From an uncultured SAR116 cluster alpha proteobacterium (GTDB lineage Bacteria; Pseudomonadota; Alphaproteobacteria; Puniceispirillales; Marisalimonadaceae), in the NCBI GenBank assembly GCA_902619485.1, contig CACNEF010000009.1:1-40230 (forward strand): DNA of 40,230 nt, given 5' to 3'. Both the position numbers and the translations under genes were made by a program. The notes beneath the pieces were generated by a model. The model did not search any database. It was not told where the DNA came from and saw nothing but the letters and a program-made list of their open reading frames with translations. Of this stretch, positions 18,912-27,618 are shown piece by piece (position 1 is the stretch's first letter; each line of letters starts with the position of its first letter).

Positions 18912-20315
18912 CTACATCATTAAATCAGGTAGCCAAGTTATTATTGCTGGAAACATTATTAGGACTAGAATAGTTAAAATATCAGCAATAAAAAATATAG
19001 TAACACCTTTAAATACATCTGTGACAGGTATGTCCTTTCTCACACCAGCAACTACAAAACAATTAAGACCAATAGGTGGAGTAATTAAACAGACCTCTGC
19101 CATTTTTACTACAATTATGCCAAACCATACGCTAACCTGATTAAATGTCATTCCAAAAGGACTTTGATCTGCAGTGACATCTGGGCCGCCATTTAAAAGA
19201 ATAATTGCAGGATAAACAACTGGTAAAGTTAACAATAAAAGTCCAATTGCATCAATAAACATACCCAAAACCACATAACCAAGTAAAATCAAAATTAGTA
19301 CAATGTAAGGATCAAAAGGTAATGAAATAATCCAATTGGCAAAAGTTTCTGGTAATCCTGAGAATCCAAGAAATCTAACAAAGATTAACACGCCCCATAT
19401 AATTGAAAAAATCATTGCAACGAGTTTAGCAGTTTCAATTAATGCAAAATTAAGTGAATTAAGTTTTAAACCTCTCATAACAGCTATGATAAGTACTACG
19501 AATGCACCTAAAGCACCTGCCTCTGTTGGCGTTGCCCAACCAGCGTAAATTGCACTAATAATAACAGAAATTACAATGGCTATTGGAATCACTCCTGGAA
19601 GTGCTCTGATTTTCTCATTAAACGTGTACCTTCTACCTGGAGGACCTAAGTTAGGATTGATTTTCGCCCAGATAATTATTATTGCACCATAGACTATTGC
19701 TGAAAAAACCCCTGGCAAGAAACCTGCCAGTAAGAGAGCTCCAACTGATTCCTCAACAATAATTGCGTATATAACTAAAATAGCAGAAGGTGGTATTAAC
19801 GATGCAAGAGTTCCACCTGCAGCGACTACACCTGCGGCCAATTTTCGGTCATATCCCTCTTTTAACATCTCAGGTATAGCTACCCTTGAAAAAACTGCGG
19901 CTGTAGCTGTTGAGGCTCCAGAAACAGCAGCAAACCCAGCAGTTGCAAAAACTGTAGCAACTGCGAGACCACCAGGCACAAAACCAATCCAAGCTTTTGC
20001 ACAGTCATATAGTTGTCTGGTCATTCCAGCTTGATAGGCCAAAAATCCAATTAAAATAAAAATAGGTAATAACCCAAGAACAAATGTTACAGACTTTGAG
20101 TATGGAATAGCACCAATATTTGCAAGAGCGGGACCAACACCTATTAATTCAACTAATCCAATCATACCAGCAATACTTGCTGCAAATACAACTCTTACAC
20201 CAGAAACAACTAAGATTAGTAAAATAATAGTACAAATAATACCAACTGTCGTTGGGTCTTCATATCCAATTCCAAAAATCCCTGATGGTTGTCCACTTAG
20301 TAATTTACTAAACAT
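18912..20315 (-). CDS. dctM: TRAP transporter large permease (DctM), system 1
   Basis: Large membrane subunit (467 aa, about 12 hydrophobic segments) of a sodium-driven tripartite TRAP importer. DctM-family landmarks include PIFILIGFLAYQAGMT, the GGLAVATVFATAGFAAVSGAS region, AAGGTLASLIPPSAILVIYA, and the C-terminal KMAEVCLITPPIGLNCFV. It starts 3 bases after the dctQ stop and is the last gene of the dctP-dctQ-dctM operon. TRAP systems import organic acids and related anions; the substrate here is unknown. Confidence 0.94.
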   Translation of the reverse strand: MFSKLLSGQPSGIFGIGYEDPTTVGIICTIILLILVVSGVRVVFAASIAGMIGLVELIGVGPALANIGAIPYSKSVTFVLGLLPIFILIGFLAYQAGMTRQLYDCAKAWIGFVPGGLAVATVFATAGFAAVSGASTATAAVFSRVAIPEMLKEGYDRKLAAGVVAAGGTLASLIPPSAILVIYAIIVEESVGALLLAGFLPGVFSAIVYGAIIIIWAKINPNLGPPGRRYTFNEKIRALPGVIPIAIVISVIISAIYAGWATPTEAGALGAFVVLIIAVMRGLKLNSLNFALIETAKLVAMIFSIIWGVLIFVRFLGFSGLPETFANWIISLPFDPYIVLILILLGYVVLGMFIDAIGLLLLTLPVVYPAIILLNGGPDVTADQSPFGMTFNQVSVWFGIIVVKMAEVCLITPPIGLNCFVVAGVRKDIPVTDVFKGVTIFFIADILTILVLIMFPAIITWLPDLMM

Positions 20316-20318
20316 TAA

Positions 20319-20909
20319 TTAGTCCTTAATTACCTTTATTTCTTCGTTTGCGAGTTCTTCAGGCGTCTTCATAATTGGAATAGCTAATGGCTCTATGTTT
20401 TTAAAAACAATCATTCTTAAAAAACCAAATATTTCAAGGAACAATCTTAATGCCCATATAGTAAAGGCAATCGGGACAAGTATCTTAGCTGGCCAAGTAG
20501 GATATAAATAATCATAAGTTGTATCACCGATTTTATATGCATCAATTGCAAATAACCAACTATAATAAATTAATATTAAAACAACTAAGAATGAAAAGAT
20601 TGTAGAAAAAAATTCAAGTAGCCATTTAGCACGTCCTTTTAAATTTCCAACTAAAAGCTCCATTCTTATATGCGCGTCTAGTCTTTGTGCATATGCAACA
20701 CCTAAAAACGCAAAAATTGAAATTGAGAGTTCTGATAATTCTAAGTAGCCTGGCCACGGATATCCTAATACCCGTGATATAATTTGGAATGATGTAAGTA
20801 TCATCACAACAAATAATGAGATACCAGATATCTTTATTAAATAGTCTTCTAATACACTAAGGTGGTTATTTGATTTAGTTAAAATTTTATACATTTTAAA
20901 AATTAGCAT
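20319..20909 (-). CDS. dctQ: TRAP transporter small permease (DctQ), system 1
   Basis: Small membrane subunit (up to 196 aa, four hydrophobic segments) that pairs with DctM. Typical features are SRVLGYPWPGYLELSE and LGVAYAQRLDAHIRMELL. The start is uncertain: the first ATG (20909) lies inside the 3' arm of a strong hairpin and has no clear ribosome site, while a second ATG at 20894 lies 11 bases past the hairpin. Either gives an intact first membrane helix. It is sandwiched between dctP and dctM of the same system. Confidence 0.88.
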   Translation of the reverse strand: MLIFKMYKILTKSNNHLSVLEDYLIKISGISLFVVMILTSFQIISRVLGYPWPGYLELSELSISIFAFLGVAYAQRLDAHIRMELLVGNLKGRAKWLLEFFSTIFSFLVVLILIYYSWLFAIDAYKIGDTTYDYLYPTWPAKILVPIAFTIWALRLFLEIFGFLRMIVFKNIEPLAIPIMKTPEELANEEIKVIKD

Positions 20910-20933
20910 GTGTGTAAAAGGTTACACACATGC
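20906..20933 (-). terminator. Stem-loop between dctP and dctQ, system 1
   Basis: An 11-bp perfect stem (GCATGTGTGTA / TACACACATGC) with a 6-base loop follows the dctP stop by about 10 bases, and the minus-strand sequence after it is TAATTTTT. It looks like a leaky rho-independent terminator or a processing barrier, favouring dctP message over dctQM. Its 3' arm contains the first possible dctQ start codon, so it may also limit dctQ translation. Confidence 0.7.
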
Positions 20934-20943
20934 CAAGAGATAA

Positions 20944-21969
20944 CTATTTTGCTGTTGCAAAAATTAAGTCTAATAATGCTTGAGCGTCAAATTTATCTTT
21001 ATTTGCATTAACCCAAGCATCCCAAACAGGTTTACCTGCAGTTTTTCTAAACTCAGCTAAAGTTTTTTCGTCATACTTTATTTCTTTAAGTTTAGATTTA
21101 AACATCGGTAAATTTTTATCATCAGCTTTTTTATAAGCAGCTTTCATTGAAGCTAGTGCTTCAGGCTTTAAATCTTGAAGCAGTTTTTGATATTGTTTAG
21201 GTAGTTTGTTATATGAAGTTTTGTTTATCACATATGGACAGTCAGAGGTTCCTGGTGATAAGTTGGCGGTATACCATTCTGCAACTTCATGGATTTTATA
21301 TGCAGCGTGAGCATATGTATATGGAAAGGAAACAGCGTCCACAGCACCTCTAGAAATTAGTGTATAAACTTCACTAGCAGGAACTGTTTGTCTTATAGCT
21401 CCTAATTTTTCCATAGCTTTACCAACACCACCACCAGCACGAACTCTCATTCCTTTAAAATCTGATAAGCTTGTAGGTGGTTTTCCTTTACCTAAGAATT
21501 CATATTGAGGTAAATTAGATGTCATGTAAAGCATAGCATTCCATTTAGCTAATTGACCTGAGACAATTGGATGATCATACACAGCTTGTCTAATTTTTGC
21601 ATCTCTATCAAAATCTCCCATTGGTAGAAAAGGCATAGTTAAAACCATTAATCCAGCATTTTTACCTGGGTGGTAAAAATTACAAAAAGCAGCCATTTCA
21701 AATGAGTTTGCTTTTAATCCATCTAAGTTTTCTTTTGATTTAGATAGTTGTCCCCCGTAAAAAATTTTTAGTTTAAATTTACCATTTGTTTCTTCAGATA
21801 ATCTTTTTGACAATGTTTCTGCGCCTTCAGTAAAAGCTCTTCTTTTTCCCCAAAGACTAAACTTCCAAAAAACATCTGGTCCATCAACAGCGGCAAGAAC
21901 TAAGTTTGCATATATGTTTGACATAAGAACCATCAAACCAACTGCAATAATTCTCTTAATATTAATCAT
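20944..21969 (-). CDS. dctP: TRAP transporter substrate-binding protein (DctP), system 1
   Basis: Periplasmic extracytoplasmic solute receptor (341 aa). The signal peptide covers about 1-27 (GLMVLMSNIYANLVLAA). The conserved carboxylate-binding arginine is Arg177 in KGMRVRAGG, followed by PASEVYTLISRGAVDAVSF, the usual DctP signature. GGAGGAAA precedes the ATG. It heads the first TRAP operon and has its own 128-base upstream spacer. The ligand is probably an organic anion bound through Arg177; the exact compound is unknown. Confidence 0.93.
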   Translation of the reverse strand: MINIKRIIAVGLMVLMSNIYANLVLAAVDGPDVFWKFSLWGKRRAFTEGAETLSKRLSEETNGKFKLKIFYGGQLSKSKENLDGLKANSFEMAAFCNFYHPGKNAGLMVLTMPFLPMGDFDRDAKIRQAVYDHPIVSGQLAKWNAMLYMTSNLPQYEFLGKGKPPTSLSDFKGMRVRAGGGVGKAMEKLGAIRQTVPASEVYTLISRGAVDAVSFPYTYAHAAYKIHEVAEWYTANLSPGTSDCPYVINKTSYNKLPKQYQKLLQDLKPEALASMKAAYKKADDKNLPMFKSKLKEIKYDEKTLAEFRKTAGKPVWDAWVNANKDKFDAQALLDLIFATAK

Positions 21970-21995
21970 TTATTTCCTCCAAATTAAAATATAGC

Positions 21996-22026
21996 TTTAT
22001 ACTCAGCATATATAAGTAAAAGTCAA
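21996..22026 (-). promoter_or_regulatory. Possible promoter for TRAP operon 1
   Basis: On the minus strand TTGACT (complement of 22021-22026) and TATAAA (complement of 21996-22001) are separated by 19 bases, longer than the ideal 17. They lie in the 128-base spacer before dctP of system 1, which is where a promoter is needed because the preceding dctM belongs to another operon. The region is A+T-rich, so chance matches are likely. Confidence 0.35.
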
Positions 22027-22097
22027 ATAAGAAATATTAACAGATTAAATAAAAATCGTTACGAGGTTTATAAAAGATTTATAGTTGAAAATTACTA

Positions 22098-23414
22098 TTA
22101 AAAAATTTTGAGAAGAAATAGCGTAATACCAGGAAAAGAAAATAAAAGCATAACTCTTAAGATATCGCTAAATAAAAATGGCAAGACACCCTTAAAAGTA
22201 TCAGTAATGCTTACATCTCCTGCCATCTTATTGATAATGAACACATTTAATCCAACTGGAGGTGTAATTAATCCTACTTCTACGACGATAAGTGTTAATA
22301 TTCCAAACCATATTGCTGTTTCTTCAGAAGACATACCAAAATCTAATGTCATTATCAAAGGGAAAAAAACTGGTATAGTAAGTAATATCATTGCCAGGCT
22401 ATCCATCAAACAGCCTAAAAAAAGATACAATACAAGAATACATGCTACAATCAAATAAGGTGAAAAGTTATTTTCTAATACAATCTCGCCTAGTTGATTT
22501 GGAAGTTGTGTTAATGCTATAAATGAGTTGAAAAATTCTGCACCTAAAAGTACTAAAAATATCATAGCAGAAGTAATTGCAGTATTCTCAATCACGTCAA
22601 CCAAGTCTTTAAACTTAAAATTTTTATTGGAAATTGCAATTAAACCAGCTCCTCCTGCACCAATAGCGCCACCTTCTGTAGGAGTAAACCAACCTAAATA
22701 GATACCCCCAATCATAACTATAAAAATTAGAATTATCTGCCATATATTCTTAAATAAAAACATCCTCTCTTTCCAACTAACTCTATCTTTTGTTGGTCCT
22801 GAATCTTTTACAAATCTAACATATAAAGAAATTGCAAGTATGTATCCTAAAGCTGCCAAAATACCTGGAATAAAAGCTGCTAAAAACATTTTCGCAATAT
22901 TTTGTTCTGTCAAAATTGAGTAGATAATTAGTATAACTGATGGTGGGATTAATATGCCTAGTGTTCCTCCAGCAGCCAGAGTTCCTGTACTTAAAGCACC
23001 AGAGTAACCAAGTCTTCTTAATTCTGGCAAGGCAACTTTGCCCATAGTGGCTGCTGTTGCTAGTGACGATCCACAAATAGCTCCAAATCCTGCGCAAGCT
23101 CCAATTGCTGCCATTGCAACTCCCCCTTTTCTGTGACCAAGACAAGCGCCAGTAAATTTAAAAAGTGCTTCGCTCATACCAGCTTTGCCAGCAAAATTTC
23201 CCATTAACAAAAATAAAGGAATGACAGATAAAGAATAATTAGAAAATAAATGCCACGCACTAGTTTTAACCTGAGATAGAATTGGAAGCCATCCAGCTAC
23301 TATAATAGTTCCTGAACAACCAACTATTAGCATAGCCAAACCAATTGGCATTCTTAGTGCCAGCATAGAAAATAATATAGGAAAAGCAATAATACCAAGT
23401 GTAAATTTATCCAT
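22098..23414 (-). CDS. dctM: TRAP transporter large permease (DctM), system 2
   Basis: Large TRAP membrane subunit (438 aa) of a second system. Landmarks are RMPIGLAMLIVGCSG, SVIPLFLLMGNFAGKAGMSEALF, the GFGAICGSSLATAATMG stretch, AAGGTLGILIPPSVILIIYS and VEVGLITPPVGLNVFI. It begins 3 bases after dctQ of this system. It is clearly different in sequence from the DctM of system 1, so the tandem is not a recent duplication. Confidence 0.94.
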   Translation of the reverse strand: MDKFTLGIIAFPILFSMLALRMPIGLAMLIVGCSGTIIVAGWLPILSQVKTSAWHLFSNYSLSVIPLFLLMGNFAGKAGMSEALFKFTGACLGHRKGGVAMAAIGACAGFGAICGSSLATAATMGKVALPELRRLGYSGALSTGTLAAGGTLGILIPPSVILIIYSILTEQNIAKMFLAAFIPGILAALGYILAISLYVRFVKDSGPTKDRVSWKERMFLFKNIWQIILIFIVMIGGIYLGWFTPTEGGAIGAGGAGLIAISNKNFKFKDLVDVIENTAITSAMIFLVLLGAEFFNSFIALTQLPNQLGEIVLENNFSPYLIVACILVLYLFLGCLMDSLAMILLTIPVFFPLIMTLDFGMSSEETAIWFGILTLIVVEVGLITPPVGLNVFIINKMAGDVSITDTFKGVLPFLFSDILRVMLLFSFPGITLFLLKIF

Positions 23415-23417
23415 AAG

Positions 23418-23948
23418 TTATTTTCCTACAATTAGGTTAATTTTTATTATGAATGTATAAAAACAACATATGGTTAGAAGAAAAAAAGAAGCAATTACAG
23501 GTAAAAAAGGCAACCAAATAGGAAATGCTAAAAGCATAGTTTCTTCTTGATAAATGTACATATCTTTTGCTCCTAAAATCATTCGAGAGCTAAAGAAGAA
23601 AGCCACTATACCAAATATAAAAGAACTAATTGAGTCCAATAAATGAATTTTATTTTTGGAAAGTTTAGCAGTGATGAAATCTACAATGACGTTGCCATCT
23701 TTGAGATGGCATAATGGCAAAAAAGATCCAATTGCAACCGCACAAGCTATTTCAACTAATTCAAAATCACCAAGAATAGGGGATGAAAAGACTACTCTTC
23801 CAAAAATAGAAAAAATACTAATCAAAGCAGCTGATAAAAGTATAAAGCCACCAAAGATTGCAAAATATCTAGATATTAAATGTAAAATACGTCCAAATTT
23901 ATTATTTGGACGTATTTTAACTTTAAAGATTTTTTTCCCAAAATACAT
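23418..23948 (-). CDS. dctQ: TRAP transporter small permease (DctQ), system 2
   Basis: Small TRAP membrane subunit (176 aa, four hydrophobic segments), with SIFGRVVFSSPILGDFELVE and CHLKDGNVIVDFIT as DctQ hallmarks. The only ATG before the first helix is at 23948, 11 bases after the dctP stop, and it has no visible ribosome site. Codons of about residues 11-22 lie in a 15-bp perfect hairpin. Either the start is coupled to dctP termination or the true start is a non-ATG codon beyond the hairpin. Confidence 0.88.
   Translation of the reverse strand: MYFGKKIFKVKIRPNNKFGRILHLISRYFAIFGGFILLSAALISIFSIFGRVVFSSPILGDFELVEIACAVAIGSFLPLCHLKDGNVIVDFITAKLSKNKIHLLDSISSFIFGIVAFFFSSRMILGAKDMYIYQEETMLLAFPIWLPFLPVIASFFLLTICCFYTFIIKINLIVGK
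23884..23918 (-). repeat. 15-bp stem-loop at the dctP-dctQ junction, system 2
   Basis: AAAATACGTCCAAAT at 23884-23898 and its exact inverse ATTTGGACGTATTTT at 23904-23918 flank a 5-base loop. It is the longest perfect hairpin I found in the window. It starts about 40 bases after the dctP stop and falls inside the first codons of dctQ as annotated. A coding region would not normally preserve such symmetry, so an RNA-level role (message stability, attenuation or translation control) is likely. Confidence 0.75.
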
Positions 23949-23959
23949 ATTTAGGAAAA

Positions 23960-24994
23960 TTACATCATTTTTTCATATTTTGAAATTAAAGACTTTGCAG
24001 TATCGTAAAGTTTTTGCCCATCTAAACCTTTACTGTTAGCTTCTTTAATCCAATCTCGAATAACTTGATCTGCTGCTTTTTTTATCTCAGCTAAAGGTGC
24101 GCCACTTAATGTATGAAATTCTCCACCAGCTTTAACTGCTAATGCACGAGCAGGTCCTTCAAAATCGTCCCATAATACACCTGCTTGTCTAGCTAATGAC
24201 ATACCAGAATTATTATCTATAACCTTTTTATGGGCTGGTGACAATGAATCGTACTTTGCTTTATTCATTACAAAAAGAAATGGTGTTGTATAAAGCCCCC
24301 TATTTCCAGCAACATTTGTATGCGATTTAGTTAATTCTTGAAGTTTAAAAGATGGCATGATTTCCCAAGGAACAACCATACCTGTAATAACTCCTTTTGA
24401 AAGAGAAGGCGCAACTTTTGGTATTGGCATACCAACAGGAGTAGCTCCTAACTTTTTTAATAAACTTGTTGCTGAACGTGTTGGGCCTCTCAGCTTCAGA
24501 CCTTTAAAGTCACTTACAGATTTAATTAATGTCTTTTTAGTGTGTATCATACCTGGGGCATGAACATGAACTGCAAGAATTTTATAATCTTTAAGATCTT
24601 CAGCTCCAGCAGTTTCAACAAATTCTTGAACAGCCTGGGCAGTTATCTTTGCGCTTGTTGGCATGAAAGGTAATTCAAAAACTGATAATCTTGGAAATCT
24701 TCCAGGAGTATAGCCCGCTACTGTCCAAACAATATCTACAACACCTTCACGAGCTTGGTCAACTAGTTGTGGTGGTTTACCTCCAAGTTGCATTGATGGG
24801 TACATTTCTGTAATGATTTCTCCATTACTTTCTTTTTTAACCTTGTCAGCCCATGGTTTAACAAATTTAGCATTTGAATTTGCTGGCATTGGGACCATTG
24901 TGTGAAATTTTAGAGTAACCTTATCAGCTAATGCTGAAAATGATAATCCAGCGCTGACAATTGTTGTTGCTAATACGCCAATCAATTTATTCAT
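23960..24994 (-). CDS. dctP: TRAP transporter substrate-binding protein (DctP), system 2
   Basis: Periplasmic solute receptor (344 aa from the ATG at 24994). I chose that start over one 16 codons upstream because GGAGGA precedes it and a normal signal peptide follows (LIGVLATTIVSAGLSFSALA). The conserved carboxylate-binding arginine is Arg169 in KGLKLRGPTRS. LGGKPPQLVDQAREG and the GRFPRLSVFELPFM segment are typical of the family. It is divergent from the ring-cleavage gene across a 178-base spacer, so its ligand is plausibly the compound degraded by that cluster. That link rests on position only. Confidence 0.93.
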   Translation of the reverse strand: MNKLIGVLATTIVSAGLSFSALADKVTLKFHTMVPMPANSNAKFVKPWADKVKKESNGEIITEMYPSMQLGGKPPQLVDQAREGVVDIVWTVAGYTPGRFPRLSVFELPFMPTSAKITAQAVQEFVETAGAEDLKDYKILAVHVHAPGMIHTKKTLIKSVSDFKGLKLRGPTRSATSLLKKLGATPVGMPIPKVAPSLSKGVITGMVVPWEIMPSFKLQELTKSHTNVAGNRGLYTTPFLFVMNKAKYDSLSPAHKKVIDNNSGMSLARQAGVLWDDFEGPARALAVKAGGEFHTLSGAPLAEIKKAADQVIRDWIKEANSKGLDGQKLYDTAKSLISKYEKMM

Positions 24995-25172
24995 TAGTAT
25001 TCCTCCATATAAAATTTGAAATAATTTTAATCTAACTAACATAAATCATTAACTAGATATTTTTATAAATCAAATTCTATTTTTTTTATATTTTGAGAAA
25101 TTAATTATTAAATTATTGTTTTTTTATCAAAATAATGTATTATTTTATAAAATCATTGTAAGGATTTATTGT
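24995..25172. promoter_or_regulatory. Divergent control region, TRAP 2 / aromatic operon
   Basis: This 178-base A+T-rich spacer must carry promoters for the leftward TRAP operon 2 and the rightward ring-cleavage operon. I see no strong sigma-70 match. An 8-base direct repeat ATAAATCA occurs at 25041-25048 and 25065-25072, and it could be part of a regulator site or chance. The IclR-family protein encoded at 27619 is the obvious candidate to bind here, by analogy with IclR regulators of other aromatic operons. Confidence 0.45.
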
Positions 25173-26147
25173 ATGTCAATTAATGCTCTTAGTTATATTG
25201 GAGTTAATTCAGATAAAATTGAAGATTGGCAAGACTTTGCAACTAAGAATTTAGGAATGCAAAAAACTGATTATTCAAAAAAATCTCTATTTTTCCGTAT
25301 GGATGATCAAAAGCAGAGGTTCACAATCTCTGGTGAACCTGGTGATAAACTTGCTTTTCTTGGGTGGGAAGTAGAAGAAAAATCAGATCTTCAAAAATAT
25401 GCTAAAAAGTTAGAGGATGCTGAAGTAAATGTTTTTGTAGGGGACAAAAACCTTACCGATATGAGGTTTGTTGATGAACTAATATATTTTGATGATCCAG
25501 TAGGTAATAGAATTGAACTTGTTTATAAGCCTCATATTGATAACAGTCCATTTGTCCCGGGAAGACCAATTTCTGGATTTAAGACTGACGTTTGTGGACT
25601 TGGCCACGCAGTTTTACATGTATCTAATGTTGATATGTTAATTCCTTTTTACAGAGATATTTTAGATTTCAAAATAAGTGATTATAGTTTTGATCCTATT
25701 TCATTATGTTTTTTTCATGTAAATGGACGCCATCATAGTTTTGCTCTAATTGGGAGTGGTCAGCAAGGATTTCATCATTTTATGGTAGAATATAAAAATT
25801 TAGACGATGTTGGGCAGGGATATGATTTACTACAATATAACCATAAAAATGGAATAGCTTATACCTTGGGACGACATACAAACGATTACATGACTTCTTT
25901 TTATGCACATACTCCTTCAGGTTTTTTTATTGAAAATGGATGGGGTGGCAGAATTATTGATCCTACTAAATGGGTTCCTCATGAAACAAACGAGGGTCCA
26001 AGTTTCTGGGGGCATGAAAGATTATATTTGCCTGATGATGTAAGATTAAAGTTTAGAAAAAAACGTATTGAAACAGCTCAGCAAGGTAAAAGATCACCTA
26101 TGATACTTGATTGTCCTTGGTTATATCAAAATATTCAAAAAAAATGA
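25173..26147 (+). CDS. Extradiol ring-cleavage dioxygenase (type I, BphC-like)
   Basis: Two-domain vicinal-oxygen-chelate dioxygenase (324 aa) that would open a catechol-type ring next to the hydroxyls using Fe(II) and oxygen. The N-terminal domain opens SINALSYIGVNSDKIEDW as in BphC. The C-terminal domain retains the iron ligands: His145 in GLGHAVLHV, His202 in GFHHFMVEY and Glu254 in GFFIENGWGG; spacing matches BphC. Second-shell His and Tyr (HTNDYMTSFY) are also present. The start is the ATG at 25173 after AAGGAT, not the first Met of the longer open frame. It overlaps the next gene by 4 bases (ATGA). Confidence 0.9.
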   Translation: MSINALSYIGVNSDKIEDWQDFATKNLGMQKTDYSKKSLFFRMDDQKQRFTISGEPGDKLAFLGWEVEEKSDLQKYAKKLEDAEVNVFVGDKNLTDMRFVDELIYFDDPVGNRIELVYKPHIDNSPFVPGRPISGFKTDVCGLGHAVLHVSNVDMLIPFYRDILDFKISDYSFDPISLCFFHVNGRHHSFALIGSGQQGFHHFMVEYKNLDDVGQGYDLLQYNHKNGIAYTLGRHTNDYMTSFYAHTPSGFFIENGWGGRIIDPTKWVPHETNEGPSFWGHERLYLPDDVRLKFRKKRIETAQQGKRSPMILDCPWLYQNIQKK

Positions 26148-27610
26148 GTACTGTCGATTTTGATGTTATTATAATTGGATTAGGACCTTCAGGAGGAACA
26201 TTAGCTAACCTTTTAGCTATGAGTAATTTATCTATTCTAATTTTAGAAAAAGAAGCAAGTATATATAACCTACCACGAGCAGTTCATTTTGATGATGAAG
26301 TAATGAGAGTATTTAATACTATTGGGATTACTAGTAGTTTAACAAAAAAATTAATTATTAATAAAGGCACAAAATTTATTAACGAAAAAGGTGAACTGCT
26401 TCTTAATTGGCCAAGACCTAAAGTAATTACCGAAAATGGCTGGTACCCTAGTTATCGTTTTCATCAACCTGATTTAGAAAGAAGTCTTCGTCATAAATTA
26501 AAAAAATTTGAAAAGGTTATTATCTCCCAAAATTGTGAAGTATACAAAACTATCAATCATAAGAATTTTTCAATCATTCAATACAAAAATTTAAAAACCA
26601 AAAAGATTTTTTCTGTAAAGTCTAAATATGTTATTGGATGTGATGGAGCTAATTCCTTTTTAAGGAAGCAAATAAAAAGTGAAATGGAACATCTAGGCTT
26701 TGAACAACGTTGGGCAGTTATTGATCTAATTTTAAAAACTAAAAAAACAAATTTGCCAGATAGAACAATACAATATTGTAATTCAAAAAGGCCAGCTACA
26801 TATTGTAGAAATGTAGGAAAAAGAAGAAGATGGGAAATCGCTTTAAAAGAAGATGAAAATACAGAAAAATTTTTTGATAGTAAGACGCTATGGAAATTTT
26901 TAAGTCAATGGATATCCCAGGATGAAGCAAAGATTGAAAGAAAAACTGTTTATACATTTCAATCAGCAATTGCAAAAAAATGGAGAATGGGACGTCTGTT
27001 TTTAGTTGGAGATGCTGCTCATTTAACACCACCATTTATGGGACAAGGGATGTGTGCTGGAATAAGAGATGCATCTAATTTAGCTTGGAAAATTAGCATT
27101 TGTTGTAAAAAAGGTCATAATCAAAAATTACTCGATACTTATCAAAGTGAAAGATCCTCAAATGTAAGAGATTATATAAATACTGCAATGAAAATGGGTG
27201 AGCTACTTAATTCAATTGGAGGATCAAAGGTATCAGATACTGTTTACAGGGAAAAAGATGGAACAATAAAAATGAATAGTATAAAGCCTGAACTTGGAAA
27301 AGGATTAGGTAATCCGGATGATAAAAATAGAGGAAAAATTTTTCCATCTCTTAAAATTAATTTTAACGAAGAATTTGATGATTTATTTTCATGTTATCCA
27401 ATCTTAATAACAAATAAGAAGGTAAGTGAAAAAAAAATAAAAATTAGAACTTATACTTCATTTGATATACCAGAAATAGAAACAATTTTAAAAAAATTCA
27501 ATGCAAACAGTTTAATAATTCGACCTGATCGGTTTGTTCTTGCTAGTACAAATAAAAGCGACTTAATAGAGTTTTCTCGTTTTTATCTTAATGAAATCTT
27601 TGCTTCATAG
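26144..27610 (+). CDS. FAD-dependent aromatic hydroxylase (MhpA-like)
   Basis: Flavoprotein monooxygenase (488 aa) of the para-hydroxybenzoate hydroxylase fold. The FAD-binding GLGPSG lies at 12-17, the second nucleotide motif GCDGANS at 165-171, and GDAAHLTPPFMGQGM at 289-303. The RAVHFDDEVMRVF segment is typical of the 3-(3-hydroxyphenyl)propionate hydroxylase group. It would add a hydroxyl to a phenolic ring with NAD(P)H and oxygen, making the diol that the neighbouring dioxygenase cleaves. The start is the ATG at 26144, overlapping the dioxygenase stop as ATGA. The specific substrate is unknown; the C-terminus is shorter than in E. coli MhpA. Confidence 0.88.
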   Translation: MSTVDFDVIIIGLGPSGGTLANLLAMSNLSILILEKEASIYNLPRAVHFDDEVMRVFNTIGITSSLTKKLIINKGTKFINEKGELLLNWPRPKVITENGWYPSYRFHQPDLERSLRHKLKKFEKVIISQNCEVYKTINHKNFSIIQYKNLKTKKIFSVKSKYVIGCDGANSFLRKQIKSEMEHLGFEQRWAVIDLILKTKKTNLPDRTIQYCNSKRPATYCRNVGKRRRWEIALKEDENTEKFFDSKTLWKFLSQWISQDEAKIERKTVYTFQSAIAKKWRMGRLFLVGDAAHLTPPFMGQGMCAGIRDASNLAWKISICCKKGHNQKLLDTYQSERSSNVRDYINTAMKMGELLNSIGGSKVSDTVYREKDGTIKMNSIKPELGKGLGNPDDKNRGKIFPSLKINFNEEFDDLFSCYPILITNKKVSEKKIKIRTYTSFDIPEIETILKKFNANSLIIRPDRFVLASTNKSDLIEFSRFYLNEIFAS

Positions 27611-27618
27611 GTATAAAG

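Noticed and set aside
22816-23145. 109-aa frame inside dctM of system 2 in the same direction
   Set aside because: Out-of-frame shadow of the DctM coding sequence, with a composition (rich in Cys, Trp, Ser, Arg) unlike a real protein of this genome.
18912-25042. Tandem TRAP operons as a recent duplication
   Set aside because: The DctM, DctQ and DctP proteins of the two systems differ in length and in most residues outside family motifs, so they are distinct systems.
25041-25072. Direct repeat ATAAATCA in the divergent spacer
   Set aside because: Eight A+T-rich bases repeated within 32 bases is easily chance; mentioned in the control-region entry only as a lead.
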